This document shows, one piece after another, positions 16,061-25,380 of a stretch of DNA of 64,000 bases (position 1 is its first letter; every line of letters starts with the position of its first letter). Source of the DNA: Siccirubricoccus phaeus (GTDB lineage: Bacteria; Pseudomonadota; Alphaproteobacteria; Acetobacterales; Acetobacteraceae); contig NZ_SRXO01000012.1 in assembly GCF_008360935.1 (NCBI RefSeq), forward strand, positions 141,810 to 205,809, given 5' to 3'. The position numbers and the translations under genes were made by a program. Under the pieces are notes generated by a model that was not told the DNA's origin, made no database searches, and worked only from the letters and a program-made list of their open reading frames with translations.

Positions 16061-17302
16061 GGCCGTGGCGGCCGCAGGCGCCGGGGAAGGCCGCCGCGCC
16101 TCCACCCCCAGCGAAAACAGCAGGCCGAGCGCGAACCAGGCCATGCGGTTGCCGAGATCGGTCGAGACCATCACCGTCAGCCCGATCGGCAGGGTGAGGG
16201 CGGCGATCACCGCCGCCCGCTCCGGCGCCACCCGCCCGGCCTGGCGAAGCGCCAGCGCCACCCCGCCCCCGAAGGCCGCCAGCCAGAGCAGCAGCCCGGG
16301 CAGCCCACCCTCCGCCAGCGCCTCCAGCGCATGGTTGTGCGGGTGCAGATGGCGGTCATCGCCAGTGCCGGCGGCGATGGTGAAACTGCCGCTGCCAAGG
16401 CCGAAAGGCGCCATCCTCCCGGCCCAGAGCAGCGCCTCCTGCCACAGGATCAGCCGCGCCGGGGTGCGCTCCGTCGGGTCGCCGAACAGCCGGTCGAGGG
16501 TCGCCAGATCGGCGCTGACGCCCGGCAGCAGCAGCAGCGCCGCCAGCCCGGCGCCCCCGGCGGCGGCGACCAGCGCCACCCAGGCCAACGCCATCCCCGG
16601 CCGGCCACGCCGCCAGAGCAGCAGCGCCGGCGCCCCGGCCACGCCCAGGCCGAAGGCCAGCAGCGCCGCCCGCCCCCCCGGCAGCAGCACGGCGAGCGCC
16701 AGCGCCCCCAGCACCGCCAGCCAGCCCAGCCGCGCCCAGCCCCGCGCCAGCACCAGGCGCAGCGCGGCGACGCCGCCGCCGCAGGCCATCGCGAGGCCGG
16801 CCAATTGGTACTGCACCCTGGTCCGCTCCGGATCGGCACCGGGCTCGCCGCCCAGCACCACCCGGTCATGCGCCAGTCCCCAGCCCACCCCGGCGCCGAC
16901 CAGCAGCCCGATCCCGACCACGGCGAGGGCGAAGCGGCGCCGCGTCGGCCCATCCGCGCCCACCAGCAGCCCGGCCAGCAGCATCGGCGGGCCGAGCAGC
17001 ACCATCTGCGGCAGCTTCGCCGCCATCACATGCGCCGAGCGGCTCCACCCCCCCGCCAGCACCAGCCAGAACAGCAGCAGCCCGGCGCCCAGCAAGGGCG
17101 GGCCGAGCGCGGCGGACACCCGCCATTGCCGCAGCACCAGCAGGAAGCCGAGCGAGGGCAGCAGCGCCAGCAGGGCCAGGGCGGTGAGATCGACCGGCAG
17201 CCCGCCCATCCCCGGCAGGGATTTCAGCGCCCCGGCGAATTGCAGCAGCGCGGCGAAGAGGCCGGCGCCGGCGGTAAGCACCGAGGCATCCGCCCGGCTC
17301 AA
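16052..17302 (-). CDS. O-antigen ligase/polymerase-like membrane protein
   Basis: The 416-residue protein has about ten to twelve hydrophobic segments and a periplasmic loop with HPHNHALEALAEGGLPGLLL (about 330-350), the Wzy_C/O-antigen ligase signature. It probably polymerises or attaches polysaccharide repeats at the periplasmic face of the inner membrane. Its ATG overlaps the stop of the upstream Wzz-like gene by four bases. Downstream lies the minisatellite and the sugar transferase. Ligase versus polymerase cannot be decided by sequence alone. Confidence 0.85.
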   Translation of the reverse strand: MSRADASVLTAGAGLFAALLQFAGALKSLPGMGGLPVDLTALALLALLPSLGFLLVLRQWRVSAALGPPLLGAGLLLFWLVLAGGWSRSAHVMAAKLPQMVLLGPPMLLAGLLVGADGPTRRRFALAVVGIGLLVGAGVGWGLAHDRVVLGGEPGADPERTRVQYQLAGLAMACGGGVAALRLVLARGWARLGWLAVLGALALAVLLPGGRAALLAFGLGVAGAPALLLWRRGRPGMALAWVALVAAAGGAGLAALLLLPGVSADLATLDRLFGDPTERTPARLILWQEALLWAGRMAPFGLGSGSFTIAAGTGDDRHLHPHNHALEALAEGGLPGLLLWLAAFGGGVALALRQAGRVAPERAAVIAALTLPIGLTVMVSTDLGNRMAWFALGLLFSLGVEARRPSPAPAAATAHV

Positions 17303-18186
17303 TCCGCCCCCGCCCGGTAGAGGAAGGGCAGCTCCGCCTGGTGCAGCCGCCGCCCCGCCGCCGACGGGGCGAGCAGCACCCAGCAGGCGGCGCCGAACAG
17401 CGCCAGCAGCGGCGCCGCCACCGCCAGCAGCAGGAGGAGCAGGGGCCGGTTGGGAATGGCGGGGCGCAGCCCCACCATCGGCGCCGAGACCAGCCTTGCC
17501 GCCACCGCCTGGTCCGCCGCCGCCACCAGCAGGCTGCGCTGCTGCTGGCCGAGCTGGTCGTACAGCGCGTTCCGCACATAAAGGTCGCGCTCGGCGGCGA
17601 GGCGCTGCTCGATGAAGCCGATGCGCCGCCGCGTCAGCTCCACCAGATCGGCCTTTACCTTGGCCTCCGCCAGGGCGTGCAGGCGCTGCAGCATATCCAG
17701 CGCCGCCTCCCTTTCGCGATGGGTCAGGGTGAGGGTGACGGTCACGGTGCCGATGCCGGGGGTGGCGGCCAGGTTGCGTTCCAGCCAGCTCTGCGCGTCA
17801 TCCGCATCGGCCTCCAGCCGCAGGCCGAGCAGGCGGCGGAGCCAGCCCATGGCACCGGCCTGGCGCAGCGCCGTCAGATGCGCCAGCAGCCCGGTCTCCC
17901 GCGCCAGCATCGCCGCGGCTTCGGGCGCGCGCAGCACGTCCAGATAGACGGCGAAATGCCCGCTCTGCCGCTGGTCCAGCAGCCCGCCGCCGAGCATGGG
18001 CGTGGGGGAGAGCAGGCTGGAGGTGGCGATGCCGGTGGTCTCGGCCGGGGCGATGACCGCCTGGGCCGCGTAGTAGCGCGGAAGCTGCAGCACGATGCCG
18101 GCGCCGAGCCCGAACAGCAGCGCCGCCGCCGTCAGCACGGCGATGCGGTGGTGCCAGATCCCCCGGAGCAATTGATCCAATGGCAT
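17299..18186 (-). CDS. Wzz-like chain-length determinant protein
   Basis: The 295-residue protein has the two-membrane-segment topology of polysaccharide co-polymerases. The N-terminal helix is IAVLTAAALLFGLGAGIVL (about 15-33), a periplasmic coiled-coil region follows (SWLERNLAATPG to DQLGQQQRSLL), and the C-terminal segment is RPLLLLLLAVAAPLLALFGAA (about 245-265). Such proteins set polysaccharide length with the polymerase encoded next to it. No cytoplasmic tyrosine kinase domain is fused. The ATG at 18186 is preferred to the longer open frame, which enters the heparinase gene. Confidence 0.82.
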   Translation of the reverse strand: MPLDQLLRGIWHHRIAVLTAAALLFGLGAGIVLQLPRYYAAQAVIAPAETTGIATSSLLSPTPMLGGGLLDQRQSGHFAVYLDVLRAPEAAAMLARETGLLAHLTALRQAGAMGWLRRLLGLRLEADADDAQSWLERNLAATPGIGTVTVTLTLTHREREAALDMLQRLHALAEAKVKADLVELTRRRIGFIEQRLAAERDLYVRNALYDQLGQQQRSLLVAAADQAVAARLVSAPMVGLRPAIPNRPLLLLLLAVAAPLLALFGAACWVLLAPSAAGRRLHQAELPFLYRAGAD

Positions 18187-18242
18187 GCGACCGCCTGATC
18201 GCGTCACGGCATTCAATAGATTTGTTGCCAAACAAAAGCAAC

Positions 18243-19997
18243 CTAGGGGTGATTCTCCACTGTCATTTCGCTGCGGATGTGGTGCGTCTCCCCTGCCCCG
18301 CGCGCGATCAGCACTGGCACCGGCTGAATCTTCCCGTAATGCGGACTCTCCACCCCTTCCTCCAACCGCAGGTCGAGGGGGGCGTCGCCTGTGACGCGCA
18401 GCCGGCCGAGCGGGCCGGCCACGCCGTCCGGCCGGGCCTCCCATGCCGCCGGCGCCAGGCGCCAGCGCAGCGCCAGGCGGCGATAGGGGCCGGAAAGCCG
18501 GTCCTCCACCACCAGCCGACCGGGTGCCAGCCAAACCCGGCGTTCCTGCCTGCGGCCGCGATGGTCCTGCAGCCAGCCGCCCTCCGGCAGCAACCCGGCC
18601 TGCGGCCAGCCGCCGAAGAGGAAGCGGGAGAGGCGGGGCATCTGGTCCTCGCCGTCGAATTCCACCGTGTTGTGCGCAGCGGTGCCGGTGAAATGCGCAT
18701 GCCACCATTCCTGGCCGGGAGGCGGGTTGTAGGCGCCGGTGCCGCCATCCCGCAGCAGGTTCAGGGCGCCGTCCCAGAGGTCGAGGTGGAGCAGATCCGC
18801 ATGGCCCGGGCGGAAGCGCAGCGGGCCGGTGCGGAGGAAGGCGCGCAGCCCGCCCGCCTGCCAGCCGCGCAGCCCGGCGCTGGTCCATTCCGCCGGCAGG
18901 GGCGGCGGCGGTGGCGCCGGCGGCAGGCCGAGCCAGGCGCAGCCCGGCTCCGAGCCAAGCTCTCCTGGCCAGCCCGCCGAATGCCCGGCCAGCAGGCGGG
19001 CGGCGCGTTCCAGGCTGGGCCGCGCATCCCCCGGCCCGGCCAAAGCGAGATCGGCGAAGGCGGAGCCGTCCTGATGGCCGAGCCATGGCGTGGCGCCATT
19101 CGCCGGCGCGGTCAGGCGGCGGAGCCATTCCACGGCGGCGGGCAGGTGCGGCGCGGTGGGGAAGGCCTCGCCGGCCAGCCAGGCGGTCACCGCCAGCACA
19201 TCCAGCAGCAGCCGGTGATAGAGGGTGGAAAGCTGGGCGAAGGCGCCATCCGCCGCCACCAGCCGGGCCAAGGCCGCGGCCAGCCCGGCCCGGCCATGCC
19301 GCACCCAGCCCGCCTCGCCGCAGAACAACCCGCAGACCAGCAGCCCGGCGGGTTCCGAGACGCTGTGGTTGTTGTCCTGCGCCATGGCATAGGCGGGCGT
19401 CGCGGCGATCCGCCTGCCGTGCAGCGCCAGCAGCGCCTTGGCCCCCGGCGGCGGCGGGCCGCCCAGCAGGGCCACGGCCAGCGCCAGATGCAGGGCCCGC
19501 AGCGCCGCCTCCTGCCCGCAGGCCCAATTCGGCCCGCGATAGGGCGGGTTGGCGGCCAGCCAGGCGGCGAGGAATTCCTCCGCCCGCGCCAGATGCCCGG
19601 CTCCCGGCTCCAGCCGCGCCGCCTGGGCCAGCAAGGGCAGCTCCGCCCAGCGACTCCGCTCCCAGACCGGGCGGATATCGCCGGGGGCAAAGAGGTCGAG
19701 CGATAAAGCGTGGCGGTGCGGGTCGAAGGGGCCGTGCCAGAAGGGACCATGCCGATCCGGCGGCGCCACGGCGCGGGCGCGGGCCAGCAGCGCCGCTGCA
19801 TGCGCCGGCGGCAGGACGGGGGCGGCCGGGGCGGGGGCGGGCAGAAACGGGCCGAAAGGCGCGTCGGCGTCCCGCAAGGCCAGCCGCGCCAGCCCTTGCG
19901 CCAGCGGCGCCCGGTGCCAAGCCGCGAGCAGCACCGGGCGGGGGCCCAGCAGCCGGGCGGCCTCCAGGATGGACCACATTTGCGTGATATATTGCAT
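18243..19997 (-). CDS. Heparinase II/III-like polysaccharide lyase
   Basis: The 584-residue protein has an alpha/alpha-toroid N-terminal half with the conserved DNNHSVSEPAGLL stretch (about residues 206-218) and a beta-sandwich C-terminal half with WWHAHFTGTAAHNTVEFDG (His in the likely active site). Family members cleave acidic polysaccharides. Its place between wzz-like and export genes suggests it trims or recycles the polymer made here. No signal peptide is evident, which is odd for an extracytoplasmic lyase. ATGs at 19997 and 19979 are both possible; only 29 bases separate it from the divergent SLBB frame. Confidence 0.87.
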   Translation of the reverse strand: MQYITQMWSILEAARLLGPRPVLLAAWHRAPLAQGLARLALRDADAPFGPFLPAPAPAAPVLPPAHAAALLARARAVAPPDRHGPFWHGPFDPHRHALSLDLFAPGDIRPVWERSRWAELPLLAQAARLEPGAGHLARAEEFLAAWLAANPPYRGPNWACGQEAALRALHLALAVALLGGPPPPGAKALLALHGRRIAATPAYAMAQDNNHSVSEPAGLLVCGLFCGEAGWVRHGRAGLAAALARLVAADGAFAQLSTLYHRLLLDVLAVTAWLAGEAFPTAPHLPAAVEWLRRLTAPANGATPWLGHQDGSAFADLALAGPGDARPSLERAARLLAGHSAGWPGELGSEPGCAWLGLPPAPPPPPLPAEWTSAGLRGWQAGGLRAFLRTGPLRFRPGHADLLHLDLWDGALNLLRDGGTGAYNPPPGQEWWHAHFTGTAAHNTVEFDGEDQMPRLSRFLFGGWPQAGLLPEGGWLQDHRGRRQERRVWLAPGRLVVEDRLSGPYRRLALRWRLAPAAWEARPDGVAGPLGRLRVTGDAPLDLRLEEGVESPHYGKIQPVPVLIARGAGETHHIRSEMTVENHP

Positions 19998-20026
19998 TGA
20001 TTTGTTAACGGTCGGCCGCGTAAGGA

Positions 20027-22966
20027 TTGCAGGGCGCTGCCGGCTTGTCGCTGCTTGGTTGCGGGCTGCCGGCCGATTCGCCCGCTTCGCCGACCCAAAA
20101 CAGGGGGCAGATCCTGAGGCGCAGTTGCGGCCGTCCCGTCTTCCACCGCGCCGTGGCGGCGCTGCTCGTGCCGCTCATGCTGCTGGTCCCGGGGGCGCCG
20201 GTCTGGGGGCAGACGGGGGCGCCGGGCAGCTATCTCGTCCCGCCCGCCCTGCCGCCCAGCCTGCCGGGCGGCGCGGCGCTGCCCGGGCTGCCGCTGCCGA
20301 GCCAGCAGGAGATTTTGCAACGGCTGTTCGATGCCGGGGGGCGGCCCTCCGGCCCGGCGGCGCCGGGCTTCGCCGCGCCGCCGGTGACCGCCCAGCCCTT
20401 GCCGCCACCCACCGCGCCCGCCGTGCCGGAGGAACCGCTTTCCCCGGCGGAGAGCTTCTTCGCCGCGCGGGACCCGGCCAATCCGCGGCCGCTGCGGCAA
20501 TTCGGCTACGACAACCTGCGCGGCGGCGCGCCGCCGGGGCAGGGCTTCGGCATGCTGCCCGACGACTACCTGCTGGGCCGTGACGATGAGGTGGTGCTGG
20601 CCTTCCGCGGCCGCGCCCGGCAGACCCTGACGCTGCGCATCGGCCGCGACGGCATGCTGGTGCTGCCGGACCTGCCGCCCCTTCCCGCCGCCGGCCGCAC
20701 CCTGCGGGAGTTGCGGACGGAGCTGGAGACCCGGGCGCAGCGCGACCTCGGCGGCTCCGAGGTCTTCGTCTCCCTCGGCCAGCTCCGGCAGATCGGCATC
20801 TTCGTCGGCGGGGAGGTGGCGCGGCCGGGGCTGCAGGCGCTGACCTCGCTCTCCTCCGTCCTTGATGCGCTGGTGGCGGCGGGGGGCATCCGCCGCACCG
20901 GCTCGCTCCGCGCCATCAGGGTGGAGGGGCCGCAGGGGCGGCGGACGGTCGATCTCTACCCGGTCATCGCCGGGGAGGGCGCGACGCCGGACCTCTCCCT
21001 GCGCGAGGGGGAGCGCATCCTGGTGCCGCCGCTCGGCGCCGTGGCGGCGATCGGCGGGGAAGTCTCGCGCCCCGGCATCTACGAGCTGCCTTCCGGCGCC
21101 GCGACCGCGCCGCTGGCCGCGCTGCTGCGGCTGGCGGGCGACCCGCTGCGCCCCGCCGGCAACCGCTTCCTGCTGCAGACCACGGATGCCGAGGGCCGCC
21201 GCAGCCTGCGCGAGATCGGCCCGCGCGATGCGCTGCGGCGGGGCGATGCGCTGCGCGTCGAGCCCGGCGCCGATGTGGTGGCCCAGGATCTGCGCCTTGC
21301 CGGCCATGTGACGGCGCCGCTGCTGCGCGCCGCCGGCGGGCGGGGGCAGACCTTGCGCGGGCTGCTCGCCGATCCGCGGCTGGTGCGGGCGGATCCCTAT
21401 CCGCGGCTCGGCGCCATCTGGCGCATGGATGCGCGCACCCGCACCAGGCGCTTCGAGGCTTTCGATCTCGGCCGCGTGCTCTCCGGCCAGGCGGATGCGC
21501 CGCTGCGGGAGGGCGACGAGGTGATCCTGCTCGGCATGGCGGACGTGATGTGGCTGGCCAGCCCCTCCGTGCAGCAGGCGCTGCGCGGCGATACCGGCGG
21601 GGCGGATGCGGGCGCCGTGCTGATGCCGCCGCTGGCGGCGCCCAATCCGGGCCTCGCCGCGGTGGCCGGCATGCCGGGCGGGGCGCCGCCGGGCGCGCTG
21701 CCCGGGACCGCGCCCGCCGCCCCGCCGCCCGGCGCTGCCTCCCTCCCGCCTGGCCTCGCCGGCGCCGCGCGGGGGCCGGATTGCCCGGCGCTCGTCCAGC
21801 TCACCATCGCCGCCCAGGCCTCGCCCTGGCGCTACGCCCATATCCGCAGCGCCGGCTTCCCGGATTTCGGCCGCGCCCCCTGCCCGCAGGTCTTCCTCGA
21901 CTACCCCAGCCTGCTGCCCTTCCTGCTGGACCAGGCGGTGCTGCTGACCGGGGAGGTGCGGCTGCCCGGCCTCTACCCCATCGCCGACGGGGCGGGGCTG
22001 GATGCCGTCATCGCCGCCGCCGGCGGGGCGACGGACACCGCCGACCTCTCCACCGTGGAATTCGCCCGCGAGCCGGCCGAGCAGACCAACACCCTGCCGC
22101 TGGCGCGCACCCTGCTCGATCTGCGGTCGCGCAATTTCGCCGCGGTGCGGCTCTCGCCGCGCGACGTGCTGCGGGTGCCGCGCGGCTTCGCCGACCGTGA
22201 CCTGGGGCCGGTGACGCTGGTCGGGGAATTCCTGCGGCCCGGCACCTACGACATCCGCCGCGGCGAGAAACTCTCCGACGTCATCGCCCGGGCCGGCGGG
22301 CTGACGCCGCAGGCCTATCCGTACGGCGCCGTCTTCAGCCGGGACAGCGTGCGGCAAAGGCAGCAGGACGGCTTCCAGCGCACGGCGCGCGAACTGGAAC
22401 AGGGGCTGATGCAGGTGGCGGCGGGCCAGGCGGTGGCCGGGCTGCGCGGCCAGGCGGATCTCGGCGGCGCCATCACCGCGGGCCAGGCGCTGGCCAATAC
22501 GCTGCGCACCACCCGTGCCGCCGGACGCATGGTGGTGGAGGCCAACCCGGTGGTGCTGGCGGCGCGGCCGGAGCTGGACGTGCTGCTGGAACCCGGCGAC
22601 CTGATCGCCATGCCGAAGCGGCCCAATGAGGTGACGGTCGTCGGCTCCGTGCTGAACCCCGGCAGCCTGCAATTCGCCACCGGCTGGCGCGCCGCGGATT
22701 ACGTGCGCGCCGCCGGCGGGGAGCAGCGCTTCGCCGATGGCAGCCGCGCCTTCGTCGTGCTGCCCAATGGCCAGTCCACCCCGGCGGGGCTCGGCGCCTG
22801 GCAATCGGGCGGGCCGCCCATCCCGCCGGGCAGCGTGGTGGTGGTGCCGCAGGACCCCTCGCCCTACGAAAGCTGGGGCCTGATCCGCGACATCACCCAG
22901 GTGCTGTCGCAAATCGCCCTCTCCAGCGCCGCCCTGGCGGTCATCGTCCGGTCGAGCGGGCGCTAG
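20027..22966 (+). CDS. Large SLBB-domain polysaccharide export protein
   Basis: The open frame codes for 979 residues. A hydrophobic signal-like segment (VAALLVPLMLLVPGAPVWG) precedes a Pro-rich stretch. A polysaccharide export (Wza-like) domain follows, starting at YLLGRDDEVVLAF, then several SLBB domains, seen in VFVSLGQLRQIGIFVGGEV, VTLVGEFLRPGTYDIRRGE and VTVVGSVLNPGSLQF. It should form or feed an outer-membrane export channel. The start is uncertain: TTG 20027 has AAGGA only one base away, while an in-frame GTG at 20153 sits at the signal segment and would leave room for a promoter. A terminator follows. Confidence 0.85.
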   Translation: MQGAAGLSLLGCGLPADSPASPTQNRGQILRRSCGRPVFHRAVAALLVPLMLLVPGAPVWGQTGAPGSYLVPPALPPSLPGGAALPGLPLPSQQEILQRLFDAGGRPSGPAAPGFAAPPVTAQPLPPPTAPAVPEEPLSPAESFFAARDPANPRPLRQFGYDNLRGGAPPGQGFGMLPDDYLLGRDDEVVLAFRGRARQTLTLRIGRDGMLVLPDLPPLPAAGRTLRELRTELETRAQRDLGGSEVFVSLGQLRQIGIFVGGEVARPGLQALTSLSSVLDALVAAGGIRRTGSLRAIRVEGPQGRRTVDLYPVIAGEGATPDLSLREGERILVPPLGAVAAIGGEVSRPGIYELPSGAATAPLAALLRLAGDPLRPAGNRFLLQTTDAEGRRSLREIGPRDALRRGDALRVEPGADVVAQDLRLAGHVTAPLLRAAGGRGQTLRGLLADPRLVRADPYPRLGAIWRMDARTRTRRFEAFDLGRVLSGQADAPLREGDEVILLGMADVMWLASPSVQQALRGDTGGADAGAVLMPPLAAPNPGLAAVAGMPGGAPPGALPGTAPAAPPPGAASLPPGLAGAARGPDCPALVQLTIAAQASPWRYAHIRSAGFPDFGRAPCPQVFLDYPSLLPFLLDQAVLLTGEVRLPGLYPIADGAGLDAVIAAAGGATDTADLSTVEFAREPAEQTNTLPLARTLLDLRSRNFAAVRLSPRDVLRVPRGFADRDLGPVTLVGEFLRPGTYDIRRGEKLSDVIARAGGLTPQAYPYGAVFSRDSVRQRQQDGFQRTARELEQGLMQVAAGQAVAGLRGQADLGGAITAGQALANTLRTTRAAGRMVVEANPVVLAARPELDVLLEPGDLIAMPKRPNEVTVVGSVLNPGSLQFATGWRAADYVRAAGGEQRFADGSRAFVVLPNGQSTPAGLGAWQSGGPPIPPGSVVVVPQDPSPYESWGLIRDITQVLSQIALSSAALAVIVRSSGR

Positions 22967-23016
22967 AGCATGGCCGGTTCGCCTTCGCCCACCGGCCCCG
23001 CTCCAGCTTTTTGTTT
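22966..23016 (+). terminator. Terminator after the SLBB gene
   Basis: GGCCGGT (22972-22978) pairs with ACCGGCC (22991-22997), and GAGC (22966-22969) with GCTC (23000-23003), followed by CTTTTTGTTT (23007-23016). This is the clearest U-tract in the region. It should separate the SLBB gene from yjbH. Confidence 0.75.
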
Positions 23017-23020
23017 GATC

Positions 23021-23064
23021 GCGTGATTCACGCCTCCGGGCGTTCCGCCCTCCGGCGATCACGC
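23021..23064. repeat. Short structured repeat, copy 1 (partner at 63830-63878)
   Basis: The outer stem GCGTGAT/ATCACGC (23021-23027, 23058-23064) encloses TCACGCCTCCGGGCG, a 3-base turn, then CGCCCTCCGGCG. The inner part folds as CGCC/GGCG plus GGGCG/CGCCC with a TCC/TCC internal loop. The inner sequence is nearly identical to the copy near the right edge, while the outer stem differs in sequence but stays paired. Confidence 0.72.
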
Positions 23065-23088
23065 TCAAGGGCTGTGGGCCCGGCGCCC

Positions 23089-23269
23089 AAGGGGGGCGCT
23101 GCCCCCCTTGACCCCCCGCCAAGGGCCGAAGGGCCTTTGGAACCCTTGAGCTGTCGCTGGAGGGAGGACCCCCAGCGGGGGTCCTCCCTCCAGCGATTAA
23201 AACCCACCGGGGTCCGGGGACCGGTCCGGTCCCCGGCGGGAGGGTCCAGGGAGGGCAGAGCCCTCCCTG
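23089..23269. repeat. Composite palindromic repeat element, copy 2
   Basis: Five hairpins are stacked here: AAGGGGGGC..GCCCCCCTT (23089-23109), CCAAGGGC..GCCTTTGG (23119-23140), a perfect 19-bp stem (23155-23173 with 23177-23195, loop AGC), GGGGACC..GGTCCCC near 23216-23234, and CAGGGAGGGC..GCCCTCCCTG (23247-23269). The first two share sequence with 5317-5373. The element ends five bases before the first codon that resembles the yjbH signal peptide. Confidence 0.78.
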
Positions 23270-23274
23270 GGTAC

Positions 23275-25338
23275 CTGGCCATCGCCCTGACGCTGCTCGC
23301 CCAGGCGGCGGTGGCGCAGGAGGTGCCGGGGACGGGTTCGGATTACGGCGGGGTTGGGCTGATCGAGATGCGCAATGCGCGCTTCCGGCCCGATGGGACG
23401 CTGGAGGCGGGGACGGCGCTGCGGCATCAGCGGCGCTTCTGGTATTTGAACTTCCAGGCTTTGCCGTTCCTGGAGACGACCTTCCGGCTGACCGAAAGGC
23501 TGAACGGCACCACCGGCCATGGCCTGACCACGGACCGCGCCTTCGACCTGAAGCTGCGGCTGATGCAGGAGAATGACTGGCGCCCTGCCGTGGCGATCGG
23601 GCTGCAGGATGCGGTCGGCACCGGCATCTATGCCGGCGAGTATGTGGTGGCCTCCAAGCGCTTCGGCCCGCTGGACCTGAGTTTCGGCATGGGCTGGGGG
23701 CGGCTGGGGAGTGGCGGCGATCTGCGCAACCCGCTGGGCATGGCGGGCGAGGGCTTCCTCGACCGGCCGCGGCAGGTGGGGCAGGGCGGCACGCCGGGCT
23801 TCCGGAGCTGGTTCCGCGGGCGGGAGGCGGCGTTCTTCGGCGGGCTGGAATACAGCCTGCCCCCGCTGCCGACGCCCTGGGGCGAAATGGAGGGGCTGCG
23901 CGCCAAGCTGGAATGGTCCGGCGATGCCCTGCGCGACGAGCGCGGCGGCTACCCGGCGCGCAGCACGGGGTCGCGGGGGGAGGCGGCGTCGCGGCTGAAT
24001 CTCGGCCTGCAATGGCAGCCCAACCCTTACGTGGATGCGGGGGTGCATGTCCTGCACGGCACGGATCTGCTGCTGCGGCTTTCCCTGCGGCTGGACCCCG
24101 GCAACCCGCCGGAATTCCCGCGCCCCGGCCCGCCCCCAGTGGGACCGCGCCCGGCGACGGGCAACCCGGCGGGGCTGGCGGGGGCGCTGCGCGCCGCCGG
24201 CTTCCGCCCGCTGGGGGTGGAGATCAACGGCACCGAGGCACGAATAGGCGTGGAGGGCGGGCGTTACGGTACGCTTGCCCAGGTGGCGGGCCGGGTGGCG
24301 CGGGCAGTGCAACCGCATCTGCCGCCGGAGGTGGAGGTGCTGCGCGTGGAGTGGCATCGCGCCGGCCTGCCCATTGCCCGGCTGGTGCTGCTGCGGGCAG
24401 CGATGGAGGCCGCCGCCACCGGCCGCGGCAGCGCCGAGGAGGTGGTGGCGACCAGCACCTTGCAGCCAGTGGAGGCGGCGCGCTTCCCCGGCCAGGGCCC
24501 GACCCTGGATTGGGGGGTGGAGCCGCGGCTGGCATTGAAGCTCGGCGATCCGCGGGTGAATGTCGGCTGGCAGGCAGGGCTGGCGGCGGGGATGCGGCTG
24601 GGGCTGGGGGATGGCTTCGCCCTGGCCGGCAGCCTGGCCCAGGCGGTGGCGGGCAATCTGGACCGCGCCAGCCCTTCCGACAGCCGGCTGCCGCATGTCC
24701 GCAGCGACGTGGCCCGCTATGCGCAGGAAGGGAAGACTTCCATCCCCACCCTCTATGCCGAGCGGCTATGGACCCCGGCGCCGGATGTCTTCGCCCGGGT
24801 GACGGCGGGGCTGCTGGAGCCGATGTTCACCGGCGTCCAGGGGGAGGTGCTGTGGCGCCCGGTGGACCGGCCCTTTGCCCTGGGGCTGGACCTCGGCTGG
24901 GTGGTGCAGCGGGAATTCCGCGGGCGGCTGGCGGTGCGGAACTACTCCGTCGCCACCGGCCATGCCTCGCTCTATGCCGACCTGCCGGTGTGGAAGCTCT
25001 ACGGCGTGCTGCGGGCGGGGCGCTACCTGGCGGGGGATTGGGGCGGCACGATCGAACTCGGCCGGCGCTTCGACAGCGGGATCGAGGTGGGCGCCTTCGC
25101 CACCTTCACCGACGTGCCTTACAGCCGCTTTGGGGAGGGCAGCTTCGACAAGGGCATCTTCCTGCGCATCCCGCTGCAATTGCTGGGGCCGCAGACCGCC
25201 AGCCGGGCCGAGGCGGTGATCCGCCCGGTGGCGCGCGACGGCGGGCAGCGCCTGGCGGTGGACAACCCGCTGTGGGAGGTGGTGCGGGACGGGCGGATGG
25301 AGGCGCTGGGCCGCGGCTTCCGCGAGGTGCTGCGCTGA
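23275..25338 (+). CDS. YjbH-like outer-membrane/exopolysaccharide protein
   Basis: The conserved part is about 687 residues. A signal peptide core (LAIALTLLAQAAVAQ) precedes the YjbH domain starting near YGGVGLIEMRNARFRPDG, and the protein ends with a beta-rich outer-membrane-type region. YjbH proteins accompany polysaccharide export genes; their exact role is unsettled. The start is unresolved: no ATG, and GTG/TTG codons (for example 23011, 23023, 23074) lie only within the terminator and repeat element, which runs straight into the signal peptide. The coordinate given is the first codon of recognisable sequence (CTG). The gene may be newly 5'-altered. Confidence 0.8.
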   Translation: MAIALTLLAQAAVAQEVPGTGSDYGGVGLIEMRNARFRPDGTLEAGTALRHQRRFWYLNFQALPFLETTFRLTERLNGTTGHGLTTDRAFDLKLRLMQENDWRPAVAIGLQDAVGTGIYAGEYVVASKRFGPLDLSFGMGWGRLGSGGDLRNPLGMAGEGFLDRPRQVGQGGTPGFRSWFRGREAAFFGGLEYSLPPLPTPWGEMEGLRAKLEWSGDALRDERGGYPARSTGSRGEAASRLNLGLQWQPNPYVDAGVHVLHGTDLLLRLSLRLDPGNPPEFPRPGPPPVGPRPATGNPAGLAGALRAAGFRPLGVEINGTEARIGVEGGRYGTLAQVAGRVARAVQPHLPPEVEVLRVEWHRAGLPIARLVLLRAAMEAAATGRGSAEEVVATSTLQPVEAARFPGQGPTLDWGVEPRLALKLGDPRVNVGWQAGLAAGMRLGLGDGFALAGSLAQAVAGNLDRASPSDSRLPHVRSDVARYAQEGKTSIPTLYAERLWTPAPDVFARVTAGLLEPMFTGVQGEVLWRPVDRPFALGLDLGWVVQREFRGRLAVRNYSVATGHASLYADLPVWKLYGVLRAGRYLAGDWGGTIELGRRFDSGIEVGAFATFTDVPYSRFGEGSFDKGIFLRIPLQLLGPQTASRAEAVIRPVARDGGQRLAVDNPLWEVVRDGRMEALGRGFREVLR

Positions 25339-25380
25339 GGTTGCCCCGGTGCTGCGGCACCGCTACATTCGCCCGACCGG

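Noticed and set aside
19187..23122. 1311-codon open frame on the minus strand
   Set aside because: It is antisense to the SLBB gene and overlaps the heparinase gene in another frame; Arg/Gly/Ala-rich with no recognisable domain.
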